From: Bordetella parapertussis
GTDB lineage: Bacteria; Acidobacteriota; Terriglobia; Bryobacterales; Bryobacteraceae
Reading direction: 5' to 3'
NCBI GenBank assembly: GCA_943328975.2
Contig: CALQCC020000001.1
Coordinates: forward strand, 124,001-188,000
Length of the DNA stretch: 64,000 bases
Within the stretch, counting starts at the first letter, position 1; every line of letters begins with the position of its first letter. The translations under genes were made by a program, and so were the position numbers. Below are positions 46,816 to 53,981 of this stretch, piece after piece. The notes under the pieces are model-generated. The model had not been told where the DNA came from. It ran no database searches and worked only from the letters and a program-made list of their open reading frames with translations.

Positions 46816-47516
46816 TATTGCTCTCCGTAGGTCCTGTACAGCCAGCCGGTATCTTGCAGCATTTCGCTTTGCCGTTCGCCGTCGTAGGCGACCTGTCCAC
46901 GTTGGATGAAGGTCACGTGCGTGGACAATTCCATCGCCTCGCGCAGTTGGTGCGTGGACATCACGACAGTGCGTCCGCGATCCCGCATCTCTTTGAGCAT
47001 GGATTGCAGCACCGCGATCGCTTTGTCGTCAAGTGAGGTGAACGGTTCGTCGAGCAACAGTAATTCCGGATCGTGCAGGAAGGCTCTGCCGATGGCGAGG
47101 CGTTGCCGCATGCCGCGTGAAAACTCCCTAGCCAGCCCATCGCGCACGCGACCGAGCCCTACGCGGTCCAACATGGCGTCTGCTTTCTTGCCCGCGTCGT
47201 CGAGTCCGTAAAGACTGCCGAACATGGTGAGGTTTTCATGCGCCGACAGTTCGTCGTAGACCGAGATGCTGTGGCCGAGTACGCCGATCCGCCGTCGTGT
47301 CGCCGGTTCGCGGGCTTCCGCCCCGTGTACTTTCACCGAGCCTTGAGACGGTTGCGAAAGACCCGCCATGATGCGCAGAAGCGTGGTCTTACCCGCGCCA
47401 TTGCGACCGAGAAGCGCCACCACCGAGCCGGCCTCCACTTTGAAAGAAACATCGCGCAGAGCAGGGAAGTCACCGAAAAACTTGTAGACGCCCTCCACCG
47501 CGAGCGCGTGGCTCAT
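46815..47516 (-). CDS. ccmA: Heme exporter ATPase CcmA
   Basis: Encodes 233 residues from ATG 47516, overlapping the upstream stop as ATGA; the longer frame runs into that gene. Walker A G-R-N-G-A-G-K-T-T-L, signature F-S-R-G-M-R-Q-R-L, Walker B L-L-L-L-D-E-P-F-T-S-L-D and H-loop S-T-H are all present. It hydrolyses ATP to free heme-bound CcmE from CcmC/D. Confidence 0.93.
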   Translation of the reverse strand: MSHALAVEGVYKFFGDFPALRDVSFKVEAGSVVALLGRNGAGKTTLLRIMAGLSQPSQGSVKVHGAEAREPATRRRIGVLGHSISVYDELSAHENLTMFGSLYGLDDAGKKADAMLDRVGLGRVRDGLAREFSRGMRQRLAIGRAFLHDPELLLLDEPFTSLDDKAIAVLQSMLKEMRDRGRTVVMSTHQLREAMELSTHVTFIQRGQVAYDGERQSEMLQDTGWLYRTYGEQ

Positions 47517-48481
47517 GCCGTGCCGCGGCGAAACAGCAATGTGCCGCCCAGCAGTAGGATCGAGAAACTTATCCCGAGCACCCACGACATTTGTTTGTTG
47601 ACCCGAGCTGGCGTTTCCTCGCAACACTTCGGCGCGCCGCTCTCTTCGCCTGCTGCGGGAGCTACGGCTTCCGCCGGCCGAATGGAGCCGACACCAAGGA
47701 TGTCCACTTTGAAGGAGTTTCCCTTGAAAGAGTACACGCGAGCTTGCGTGGATGCTTCCTGTCCCAGGTCCGAGAGTCCGTCGCCCGAGAGTGTCACCGT
47801 GCCGGGTGTAACCAGTTTGGTCGCGGGTTCGGTTGAAAACACTTTACCAGAAAATGTTGCGGACGCGGGTAGGGAGTACTCCAAGTCGAAACGCGTCTCG
47901 CCCGGTTTCAACGGATAATTGATCTTGTATTGCCCCGATTGTTTGCCTTTTTCTACAGGCCGCTGAATCGGCACTCCGGTGGAATCGATACTGACCTTCA
48001 AATCCGCGGGGACGCCTTCAGGTAGGTACAGCCGCAAGGAACCGTTCGCTGTATCTTGATATGTCGTGGTGGAATTATTCTTGGTGAAGAAGGTCTCACT
48101 GATGTGGAGCGAGGTCGCGCTCGGCTCGATCAGGATCAAATGCTGCGTGGTCATGTCAGCCGGTGCTTCGGCTGTGGCTTCAAATACGTTGACCCGCACG
48201 CCCGTGGTGGGCGTACCCGGTGGGATCGCCTGTGTGTAGGTAACTCCGGCGTAGGTGCTTTGCAAGAGGGCGGGACCCGGTGGAATGTTTACGTCGATGT
48301 TGAAGGACCCATCCGCTCCCGACTTGGTTTGCCCCAACGCCTGCATTCCATTTGCCCCGGGTTGGACCAGATTGATCGCCACGTCCGCTTGCGGTTTTCC
48401 TGTGGTGCCGTTCACCGCTAGCCCGTTCACTGCTGCAAATGCAGGCAGCGCGGCTACGACCATCCAAATTACCGCTCTCAT
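47513..48481 (-). CDS. Exported, membrane-tethered protein in the ccm operon, unknown role
   Basis: Encodes 322 residues from ATG 48481, overlapping the upstream stop as ATGA and itself overlapping ccmA as ATGA. A signal peptide ending in AFAA precedes a carboxypeptidase-regulatory-like beta domain (G-L-A-V-N-G-T-T-G-K-P-Q-A-D-V) and a second beta domain (E-T-F-F-T-K-N-N-S-T-T). A Cys pair (C-C-E-E-T) lies just before a C-terminal membrane helix and a short basic tail (FRRG). Not a known Ccm protein. Coupling on both sides suggests a role in heme or apocytochrome handling. Confidence 0.75.
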   Translation of the reverse strand: MRAVIWMVVAALPAFAAVNGLAVNGTTGKPQADVAINLVQPGANGMQALGQTKSGADGSFNIDVNIPPGPALLQSTYAGVTYTQAIPPGTPTTGVRVNVFEATAEAPADMTTQHLILIEPSATSLHISETFFTKNNSTTTYQDTANGSLRLYLPEGVPADLKVSIDSTGVPIQRPVEKGKQSGQYKINYPLKPGETRFDLEYSLPASATFSGKVFSTEPATKLVTPGTVTLSGDGLSDLGQEASTQARVYSFKGNSFKVDILGVGSIRPAEAVAPAAGEESGAPKCCEETPARVNKQMSWVLGISFSILLLGGTLLFRRGTA

Positions 48482-48912
48482 GCCATAGCCTTTCCGCACT
48501 CGCCACAGAATTTCATGCCGGAAGAAAACTGCGCGCCGCAATGCGGACATGCGGTTGGCAGGTTTGCTTCAAGAACTGGTGCGGGAGCAGGCGCCGCCGC
48601 TGGGACCACTTCCGTAGCGACTGCGACCGTGCGAGCAGCGCCCCCTGCTTTTACCCGGTCCATTTCCGCCATCACGCCGGCTAGCTCTTTCTGCAAGCCG
48701 ACCTTGGTTTGTTGATAGTCAGCGTCCGACAATTTCCCCACGCGATATTCAAACTGTAAGTCGCGCAAGTTTTCGTAGATGGCAGCGCGCCGTTCCTCCA
48801 GATGATGCACTGGGGATAGCGGTGCGACTTCTGGAATGTCTTGTGGACGGACGAAGAATGTGAAGGCAACTGTCAGCACGATAAGCGCTACGGCGGAGGC
48901 AAGCAGTATCAT
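48478..48912 (-). CDS. CcmI/CycH-like membrane protein with C-terminal zinc ribbon
   Basis: A 144-residue protein. An N-terminal membrane helix (about 1-20) is followed by the helical stretch I-Y-E-N-L-R-D-L-Q-F-E-Y-R-V-G-K-L-S-D-A-D-Y, like the first part of CcmI/CycH, which escorts apocytochromes. The C-terminus is a zinc ribbon, C-P-H-C-G and C-G-E-C-G, linked by a Pro/Ala stretch. No TPR domain is present, unlike full-length CcmI. It starts in the ccmH stop (TAATG) and ends in the next start (ATGA). Confidence 0.78.
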   Translation of the reverse strand: MILLASAVALIVLTVAFTFFVRPQDIPEVAPLSPVHHLEERRAAIYENLRDLQFEYRVGKLSDADYQQTKVGLQKELAGVMAEMDRVKAGGAARTVAVATEVVPAAAPAPAPVLEANLPTACPHCGAQFSSGMKFCGECGKAMA

Positions 48913-49388
48913 TAGTCGAATTTCTGCAGATCCTTGTCGATTTGGTCCTGATAGCGCGCCAACTCTGCGTCATTGGCGGGTGTGACCACGGGAGCCGGTT
49001 TCAACTTCTTCATGCGGCTGATCACGAAGAATACCGCGAGCATGCCCACGCCTAGCGCAATGTAGGGCCCAGTGAATCCGAAGATCCCAGGAGGGACCAC
49101 CAGCACCTGCGGTCCTTGATCCTTCACATATTGATCCAGTATCTGCTGCTGGCTCATGCCCGACTTCAGCATGTTGGCGATGCGAATTTTATTTTCCTTG
49201 CACACCGGGCATACGCCGGAAGGCGGCATCACGCAGGCCATGTTGAGATGGCATCCGCAATTGCAGTTGAGCTTCGCCGCAATCCCGTTGACTGCGGGCG
49301 TTTCGTACTCGCTGGCAGTCTGCGCCACGCACAAAGTCGCGGCCACAGCTACCAGAAGACTAGCTTTGAATTTTCTCAGGGCTAACAT
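48912..49388 (-). CDS. ccmH: CcmH/CycL-like thiol protein, variant Cys motif
   Basis: Encodes 158 residues from ATG 49388 (GTG 49394 possible), with a signal peptide ending in CVAQ and a C-terminal membrane helix. The usual L-R-C-x-x-C-Q is replaced by L-N-C-N-C-G-C-H, followed by a second group G-V-C-P-V-C; the helix I-A-N-M-L-K-S-G-M-S-Q-Q-Q-I-L-D and V-L-V-V-P-P match CcmH. It should reduce apocytochrome CxxCH cysteines before heme attachment. Its 5' end overlaps ccmF. Confidence 0.82.
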   Translation of the reverse strand: MLALRKFKASLLVAVAATLCVAQTASEYETPAVNGIAAKLNCNCGCHLNMACVMPPSGVCPVCKENKIRIANMLKSGMSQQQILDQYVKDQGPQVLVVPPGIFGFTGPYIALGVGMLAVFFVISRMKKLKPAPVVTPANDAELARYQDQIDKDLQKFD

Positions 49389-51381
49389 GTCCACCTACCC
49401 CCGTGCTGACTACTTCCATGCGCGGAAAGACTAATTTCTTCTTGTCTGGAACCAAGCAAACCAAGGTGCCGAAGAGCACCACCAGGAACCCGATCCAGAT
49501 CCAACTTACTAGCGGAAACACATACGTCTGCATCACGACGTTGCTACCCGCTCCGGTGCCCGCGAAGTTGATATACACGTCTTCGTTGAGCCGCCGCCGC
49601 AATGCTACGTCGGTGGTCGGCGTCTGCGAGGCCACAAAAAACCGCCGTTCGGGCTTCTCAATACTTAGATGTTCGCCGTTCTTGGAAAGATCCACCACCA
49701 CCCGGTCCCAGCGATACTGGTCGTTTTCGCCTTCTTCGTAGCCGGTGACTTTGATCGTGTAGGGACCCAGTTGTACCGATTCGCCCTGCGCCAGTTCCAC
49801 GGTCTTGTCGATGTTGAACGCAGCGCCGGTGAAGCCAATGAACATGATCACGATGCCGACGTGCACCAAATACCCGCCGTAGCGCCGCGTATTGCGATGC
49901 GTCAATTCGATCATGGCCGCGATGATATTCTGTCCGGACTTGGCGCGAATGGCTCGCGAGCCCTTCCAGAACTCCATCGCGACAGTGGTGAGAACGAACG
50001 CGCAGAGAGCGAAGGACACCAGAGCGTAGATGTGGCGCATGCCCATCGCGATCAGAGTGCCGCTGACCAAAAGACCTACGATGGTGGGCCACTTGAAGGC
50101 GCGTTGTAGACTTTCAAACGAACTTTTCCGCCACGCGATCAGTGGGCCGATGCCAGTGAGCAACAACAGGAACAGTGCGATCGGGATGTTGACTCGATCG
50201 AAGAACGGCTTGTCCACGCTGATCTTTTCGCCCATCGTGTACTCGGTGATCACCGGGAACAAAGTGCCCCACAGGATGGAGAAGCAGCTGGCGAGCAGCA
50301 CCAGGTTGTTGAACATGAAGCTCGATTCGCGCGAGAGCACGCTCTCCAGTTGCGATTCGCTCTTCAGGAAGTCAAGTCGGCTGAGCAATAGGTAGACCGT
50401 CGCTGCGATTCCGATGGCGAGGAATGTTACGAAATACTGTCCGATGGGGCTTTCCGCAAACGCATGCACCGATTGCACAATGCCGCTACGCGTGAGGAAG
50501 GTGCCGAAGATGCAGAGGAAGAAAGTGCTCGAAACCAGCACCATGTTCCAAACCTTCATCATGCCCTTCTTTTCCTGCATCATGACGGAGTGCAAGAAGG
50601 CCGTACCGGTGATCCACGGCAGCAACGATGCGTTCTCAACCGGATCCCAGGCCCAATAACCGCCCCAGCCTAGCACAGCGTACGCCCAGGCGGAACCCAG
50701 CACGATGCCGCAACTCTGGAACAGCCAAGTCACCAGCGTCCAACGGCGCGTGGTTTTGATCCACTCTTCGCCCGGTTGCTTGGTGATCAGCGATCCCATG
50801 GCGAAGGCGAACGGGACGGCGAAGCCAACATAGCCGAGGTACAGCATGGGCGGGTGAATCACCATGGTCCAATACTGCAGCAGCGGATTCAGGCCCTGTC
50901 CATCGCCCAAATCGACCACACCCTTGCCAGCCATCAGCAAGCGGAACGGGCTAACGACGAAGGCGTTCAGGATGAGAAAGAACACTTGCGTGGACATCAA
51001 TACCGCGATGACATACGGCATCATCTCGCGGAATTTCTTGCGGTTTTGGTAGGTGACTACAGCGGAATAAGTCGCGAGCAGCCAGCTCCAGAAGAGCAGG
51101 GAACCGGCTTGTCCACCCCACCATGCCGCAAACTTGTATTGGATCGGCATGGTCTTGTTGCTGGTTTCCCAGACGTAGGCCAGCCGGTAATCGCCTTGGA
51201 TGATGGAGTAAACTAGAACCCCCGCGCCCACCGTAACCAGGACCCATACGGTGTACACCGCGCGTTGACCGCTCTGGATCAGAAACGGCCGCTTCGTCAG
51301 CTTGCCAATAACCGATCCCAGCAATGCATAGATCGCAAAACAGAATGCGAGCAATATGGCGAGAGCGCCTAGATTTTCCAT
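49360..51381 (-). CDS. ccmF: Cytochrome c heme lyase subunit CcmF
   Basis: A 673-residue protein with about 15 membrane helices and the WWD-type loop G-W-G-G-Y-W-A-W-D-P-V-E-N-A-S-L-L-P-W, the signature of CcmF/CcsA/CcmC heme-handling proteins. W-W-G-G-Q-A-G-S-L-L-F-W-S near residue 90 and M-V-I-H-P-P-M-L-Y-L-G-Y-V-G near 175 are also typical. CcmF takes heme from CcmE and attaches it to apocytochromes with CcmH. It overlaps the ccmH start by 29 bases. Confidence 0.96.
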   Translation of the reverse strand: MENLGALAILLAFCFAIYALLGSVIGKLTKRPFLIQSGQRAVYTVWVLVTVGAGVLVYSIIQGDYRLAYVWETSNKTMPIQYKFAAWWGGQAGSLLFWSWLLATYSAVVTYQNRKKFREMMPYVIAVLMSTQVFFLILNAFVVSPFRLLMAGKGVVDLGDGQGLNPLLQYWTMVIHPPMLYLGYVGFAVPFAFAMGSLITKQPGEEWIKTTRRWTLVTWLFQSCGIVLGSAWAYAVLGWGGYWAWDPVENASLLPWITGTAFLHSVMMQEKKGMMKVWNMVLVSSTFFLCIFGTFLTRSGIVQSVHAFAESPIGQYFVTFLAIGIAATVYLLLSRLDFLKSESQLESVLSRESSFMFNNLVLLASCFSILWGTLFPVITEYTMGEKISVDKPFFDRVNIPIALFLLLLTGIGPLIAWRKSSFESLQRAFKWPTIVGLLVSGTLIAMGMRHIYALVSFALCAFVLTTVAMEFWKGSRAIRAKSGQNIIAAMIELTHRNTRRYGGYLVHVGIVIMFIGFTGAAFNIDKTVELAQGESVQLGPYTIKVTGYEEGENDQYRWDRVVVDLSKNGEHLSIEKPERRFFVASQTPTTDVALRRRLNEDVYINFAGTGAGSNVVMQTYVFPLVSWIWIGFLVVLFGTLVCLVPDKKKLVFPRMEVVSTGVGGHVSPEKIQS

Positions 51382-51411
51382 GTTTGTCCTTGTGAGCGCG
51401 TTGCCGCGTTT

Positions 51412-51822
51412 TTATCCGCGCGTTACGACGCCCGTCGGCTTGGCTTCATATTTCGAAGCGCATTTGGCCTGAACTTTGGTCGCGTGGAACGTGCCATCCG
51501 AGAGCATCTTGCCCTCGGCCAAGGCCTGCGATCCGTCCTTGAACGTATCCGGCAGCGGGTCCGAGCCTGCGTAAATGACTTCCAGCGAGAGGTTGTTCTG
51601 GATCAATGTGAACTGGACTTGATTGCCTCGGCGCACAATCGAGTTCGGCTTGATATCGCCACCGACGCGTAAACGTTTGTCGACGGTATCGGCACCCATG
51701 GCTTTCACTTCGGCGATCTCTTTGTAATAGGTGGCGGTCTGTTCCACGCCGCCCTTGGCCAGCCAGCCCAAAGTTCCCAGGATAATCGCCGCCAAAAGTC
51801 CGAACTTCATGTTCTTGCTCAT
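51412..51822 (-). CDS. ccmE: Heme chaperone CcmE, CXXXY variant
   Basis: Encodes 136 residues from ATG 51822, preceded by GGAGG. One N-terminal membrane anchor (8-22) and an OB-fold domain (L-R-V-G-G-D-I, G-S-D-P-L-P-D-T-F-K-D-G, T-K-V-Q-A-K-C). The heme-binding residue, normally His in H-D-E-x-Y, is Cys: C121-A-S-K-Y125. The CXXXY form is known from archaea and some Deltaproteobacteria. First gene of the ccm operon, with a TATAAT box 31 bases upstream of its ATG. Confidence 0.92.
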   Translation of the reverse strand: MSKNMKFGLLAAIILGTLGWLAKGGVEQTATYYKEIAEVKAMGADTVDKRLRVGGDIKPNSIVRRGNQVQFTLIQNNLSLEVIYAGSDPLPDTFKDGSQALAEGKMLSDGTFHATKVQAKCASKYEAKPTGVVTRG

Positions 51823-51852
51823 GTTATGCCTCCCCGGTACTACTCCACGTAA

Positions 51853-51858
51853 CATTAT
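51853..51858 (-). promoter_or_regulatory. -10 box for the ccm operon
   Basis: A perfect TATAAT on the minus strand, giving RNA starting near 51846 and a 24-base leader with GGAGG before ccmE. No good -35 hexamer lies 16-18 bases away, so an activator or another sigma factor may be needed. It lies between the CxxCH membrane protein gene and ccmE. Confidence 0.45.
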
Positions 51859-51872
51859 AGCGCCACTTACGC

Positions 51873-52520
51873 TTAATTCATCAGGTTGGGAGATACCCCA
51901 ACCGCCGGTTCCGTTCCATGACAGAGAAGGCAGGCCACCCGAGCCTCGCCCGGAGCCGACCAAGCCAGCGTGTACGATTGCCCTTTCATGCTCCAGGAAG
52001 ACACCCGGGCCGTCTGATAAGGGTCACTGTCGCGGGCTTCGTGGTGTGGATAGGTCGTCTTCCCCGTGGGATCTTTTGTGACCAGGAGTGCCGCTCTGTA
52101 TTCGCCTACTTCGTAGGAAATCTGAGCGATGGGATTTGTATCCTCCGTGACACTGGCTCCGATGATCCGCACCATGGCCGAATGCTTGGGCGGCAGCGGA
52201 ATATCGATCCCGGAGTTCGTTCTCACCCAATTCCGCACGTCGCCCGCGTTTTCGGTATGTAGGCCCAGATCTTCAGGACCCTGGCTGAGCGCAGCCACGG
52301 CCTTCGCTTCGACGGATTGAGGAGTGCGCATTTGTTGCCATAACGTCCACCCGACCGCAGTTACGGCCAGTGTAGCCGCGACCGTGACCCACGCGGTCCA
52401 GGAAGCCGAGGTTGACCCCGCTGACGCAGGCTGCTGCACATGGTTCCACAAATTCGCCGGAGCTTCCACGCGCGCCAAGTGCTTCTTTAGAACCGGATCC
52501 AAATTGTTTTCTAAACTCAT
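51873..52520 (-). CDS. Membrane protein in anti-sigma position with exported CxxCH heme motif
   Basis: A 215-residue protein: a short charged cytoplasmic N-terminus (1-40), one membrane helix (41-61), and an exported domain ending in A-C-L-L-C-H-G (CxxCH at 197-201), a covalent heme c attachment motif. It starts 21 bases after an ECF sigma stop and precedes the ccm operon. Position and topology suggest an anti-sigma factor whose exported tail binds heme. There is no classic zinc-finger HxxxCxxC in the N-terminus, so sigma binding is inferred. A plain membrane-anchored monoheme protein is the alternative. Confidence 0.78.
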   Translation of the reverse strand: MSLENNLDPVLKKHLARVEAPANLWNHVQQPASAGSTSASWTAWVTVAATLAVTAVGWTLWQQMRTPQSVEAKAVAALSQGPEDLGLHTENAGDVRNWVRTNSGIDIPLPPKHSAMVRIIGASVTEDTNPIAQISYEVGEYRAALLVTKDPTGKTTYPHHEARDSDPYQTARVSSWSMKGQSYTLAWSAPGEARVACLLCHGTEPAVGVSPNLMN

Positions 52521-52541
52521 TCGTTACTTCCTTACCAGCCT

Positions 52542-53093
52542 TTACTTCTTCACCAGCGGGCCTAGCCGCCGCTCCAGGACTTTGTGAGCCCGATTTAGCC
52601 GCGACGCAACCGTCCCTCGCGAACACTGCAAAACGTCTGCGATCTCTTCATACGACAAGCCTTCGGTGTAGCGCAGAACCACAACCATCCGATGTTCCGG
52701 TGCCAGGTTCGCGACCACGCCCTGGATCTGCTGCTGCATTTCGTCCTGCATCAGGCCTTGTAATGCGGTCGGTTGCGGAGCCCGGAAGGTATCGAAAAAC
52801 TCTTCCACCATGGGTAGCCACCGCTTTTGACGCCGCCTGTGATCCATGCAACTGTTGACCACCAACCGGTAGAGCCACGAATCAAAGGTTGATTCGCCAC
52901 GGAACTGCCCGATGCGGGCCATCAACTTCACAAAAGTGTCCTGCGCGATGTCCATGGCGGCCGCCTGGTCGCCCGCATACCGCAAGGCAATGGAGTACAC
53001 CTTGTCCTTGTGGGACTCAAATAGCGAGCGGAACGCGTCTTCGTCCCCGCGCTGGCAGCCTTCGATGACTTCGTGGTCGGTGTCCACTACCAT
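52542..53093 (-). CDS. ECF-type RNA polymerase sigma factor
   Basis: Encodes 183 residues from ATG 53093, chosen for GAGGAAA upstream; ATG 53162 is possible. Region 2: D-E-D-A-F-R-S-L-F-E-S-H-K-D-K-V-Y-S-I-A-L-R-Y and D-I-A-Q-D-T-F-V-K-L; region 4: L-A-P-E-H-R-M-V-V-V-L-R-Y-T-E-G-L-S-Y-E-E-I-A-D-V-L. RpoE-like. It directs transcription from specific promoters, with control probably by the next gene. It lies 84 bases after rlmA on the same strand and upstream of the ccm operon, a likely target. Confidence 0.9.
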   Translation of the reverse strand: MVVDTDHEVIEGCQRGDEDAFRSLFESHKDKVYSIALRYAGDQAAAMDIAQDTFVKLMARIGQFRGESTFDSWLYRLVVNSCMDHRRRQKRWLPMVEEFFDTFRAPQPTALQGLMQDEMQQQIQGVVANLAPEHRMVVVLRYTEGLSYEEIADVLQCSRGTVASRLNRAHKVLERRLGPLVKK

Positions 53094-53177
53094 GCCGTGT
53101 CTTTCCTCTACGACGTTTGTCGGTGGAGGAAACTTCCCGGCATTTTCTTCGCCGTTTGGCATAGTGGCGATTGTATT

Positions 53178-53942
53178 CTACTGAAACAACAATAAATCCA
53201 GGCTAAACGTCACCCGCATGGCGCGCGCCGGTTCCGCCTGCATGGGACGGTAGATTGAATGTAGGACGTCCTCGACCCCGGCTGCGTCCAACTCCGCGGC
53301 AGTGGTGACCCGCCGCTGCTCGGTTAGCCGGAACCCGTCCGCGAAGGTCGCAACAGTCCGTTCCACCCGGTCGCGCCCGGCGCCTCGCAACTCGATCAAA
53401 TCTTCCGGAGCGGCCAGGGCGACCAGCAGTCGACCGCCCGGACGCAGGACGCGCCGGAACTCCGGGGCGTTCATCCGCCCGGTGATGGAGAGCACGGCAG
53501 TGAAGGCCTGGTCGGAATACGGCACCACGCGATCCGCGTTCGCGACGACCCACTCATATCCTTGATAGCGCCGCGCGGCTGCGTCCACGGCGGGGATTGA
53601 GATGTCGATGCCATGAGATTGCAGTCCGGTCCGAGATGCCAAGGAACCCAAGTAGAACCCGTCGCCGCATCCCGCATCGAGCACCACATCCTCGGGGGAG
53701 CCGTGCAACAGTTCTGCGATTCCGTCGAGCAGGGGCGCCGTTACGCCCCTATCGTGCATGCGCCGCCGTGCCGACACCGCGGCCGTTGTATCCCCGGGTT
53801 GTTTGGAACGTTTGTCTTGCGGTTGTAAGAGATTGATGTAGCCGCTCTTGGCCACATCGAAGGAGTGCCCTTGCGCGCAGATGACGCGTCGTTCCTCGCG
53901 AAGCAACGGTAACCGGCAATTACGAACGGTGCACACCAGCAT
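53178..53942 (-). CDS. rlmA: 23S rRNA guanine-N1 methyltransferase, RlmA family
   Basis: A 254-residue protein. The N-terminal zinc finger C-x5-C then C-A-Q-G-H-S-F-D-x-A-K-x-G-Y-x-N-L-L is diagnostic of RlmA, followed by G-D-T-x-x-x-V-x-A-R-R and a class I methyltransferase fold (V-L-D-A-G-C-G-D-G-F-Y-L-G). It methylates G745 or G748 in helix 35 of 23S rRNA, and resistance to some macrolides depends on this base. Whether it is type I or II cannot be told from sequence alone. Confidence 0.88.
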   Translation of the reverse strand: MLVCTVRNCRLPLLREERRVICAQGHSFDVAKSGYINLLQPQDKRSKQPGDTTAAVSARRRMHDRGVTAPLLDGIAELLHGSPEDVVLDAGCGDGFYLGSLASRTGLQSHGIDISIPAVDAAARRYQGYEWVVANADRVVPYSDQAFTAVLSITGRMNAPEFRRVLRPGGRLLVALAAPEDLIELRGAGRDRVERTVATFADGFRLTEQRRVTTAAELDAAGVEDVLHSIYRPMQAEPARAMRVTFSLDLLLFQ

Positions 53943-53981
53943 GTGTTTAGAGCTTAACAGGGTGGGTAAAAATACTGGGCG

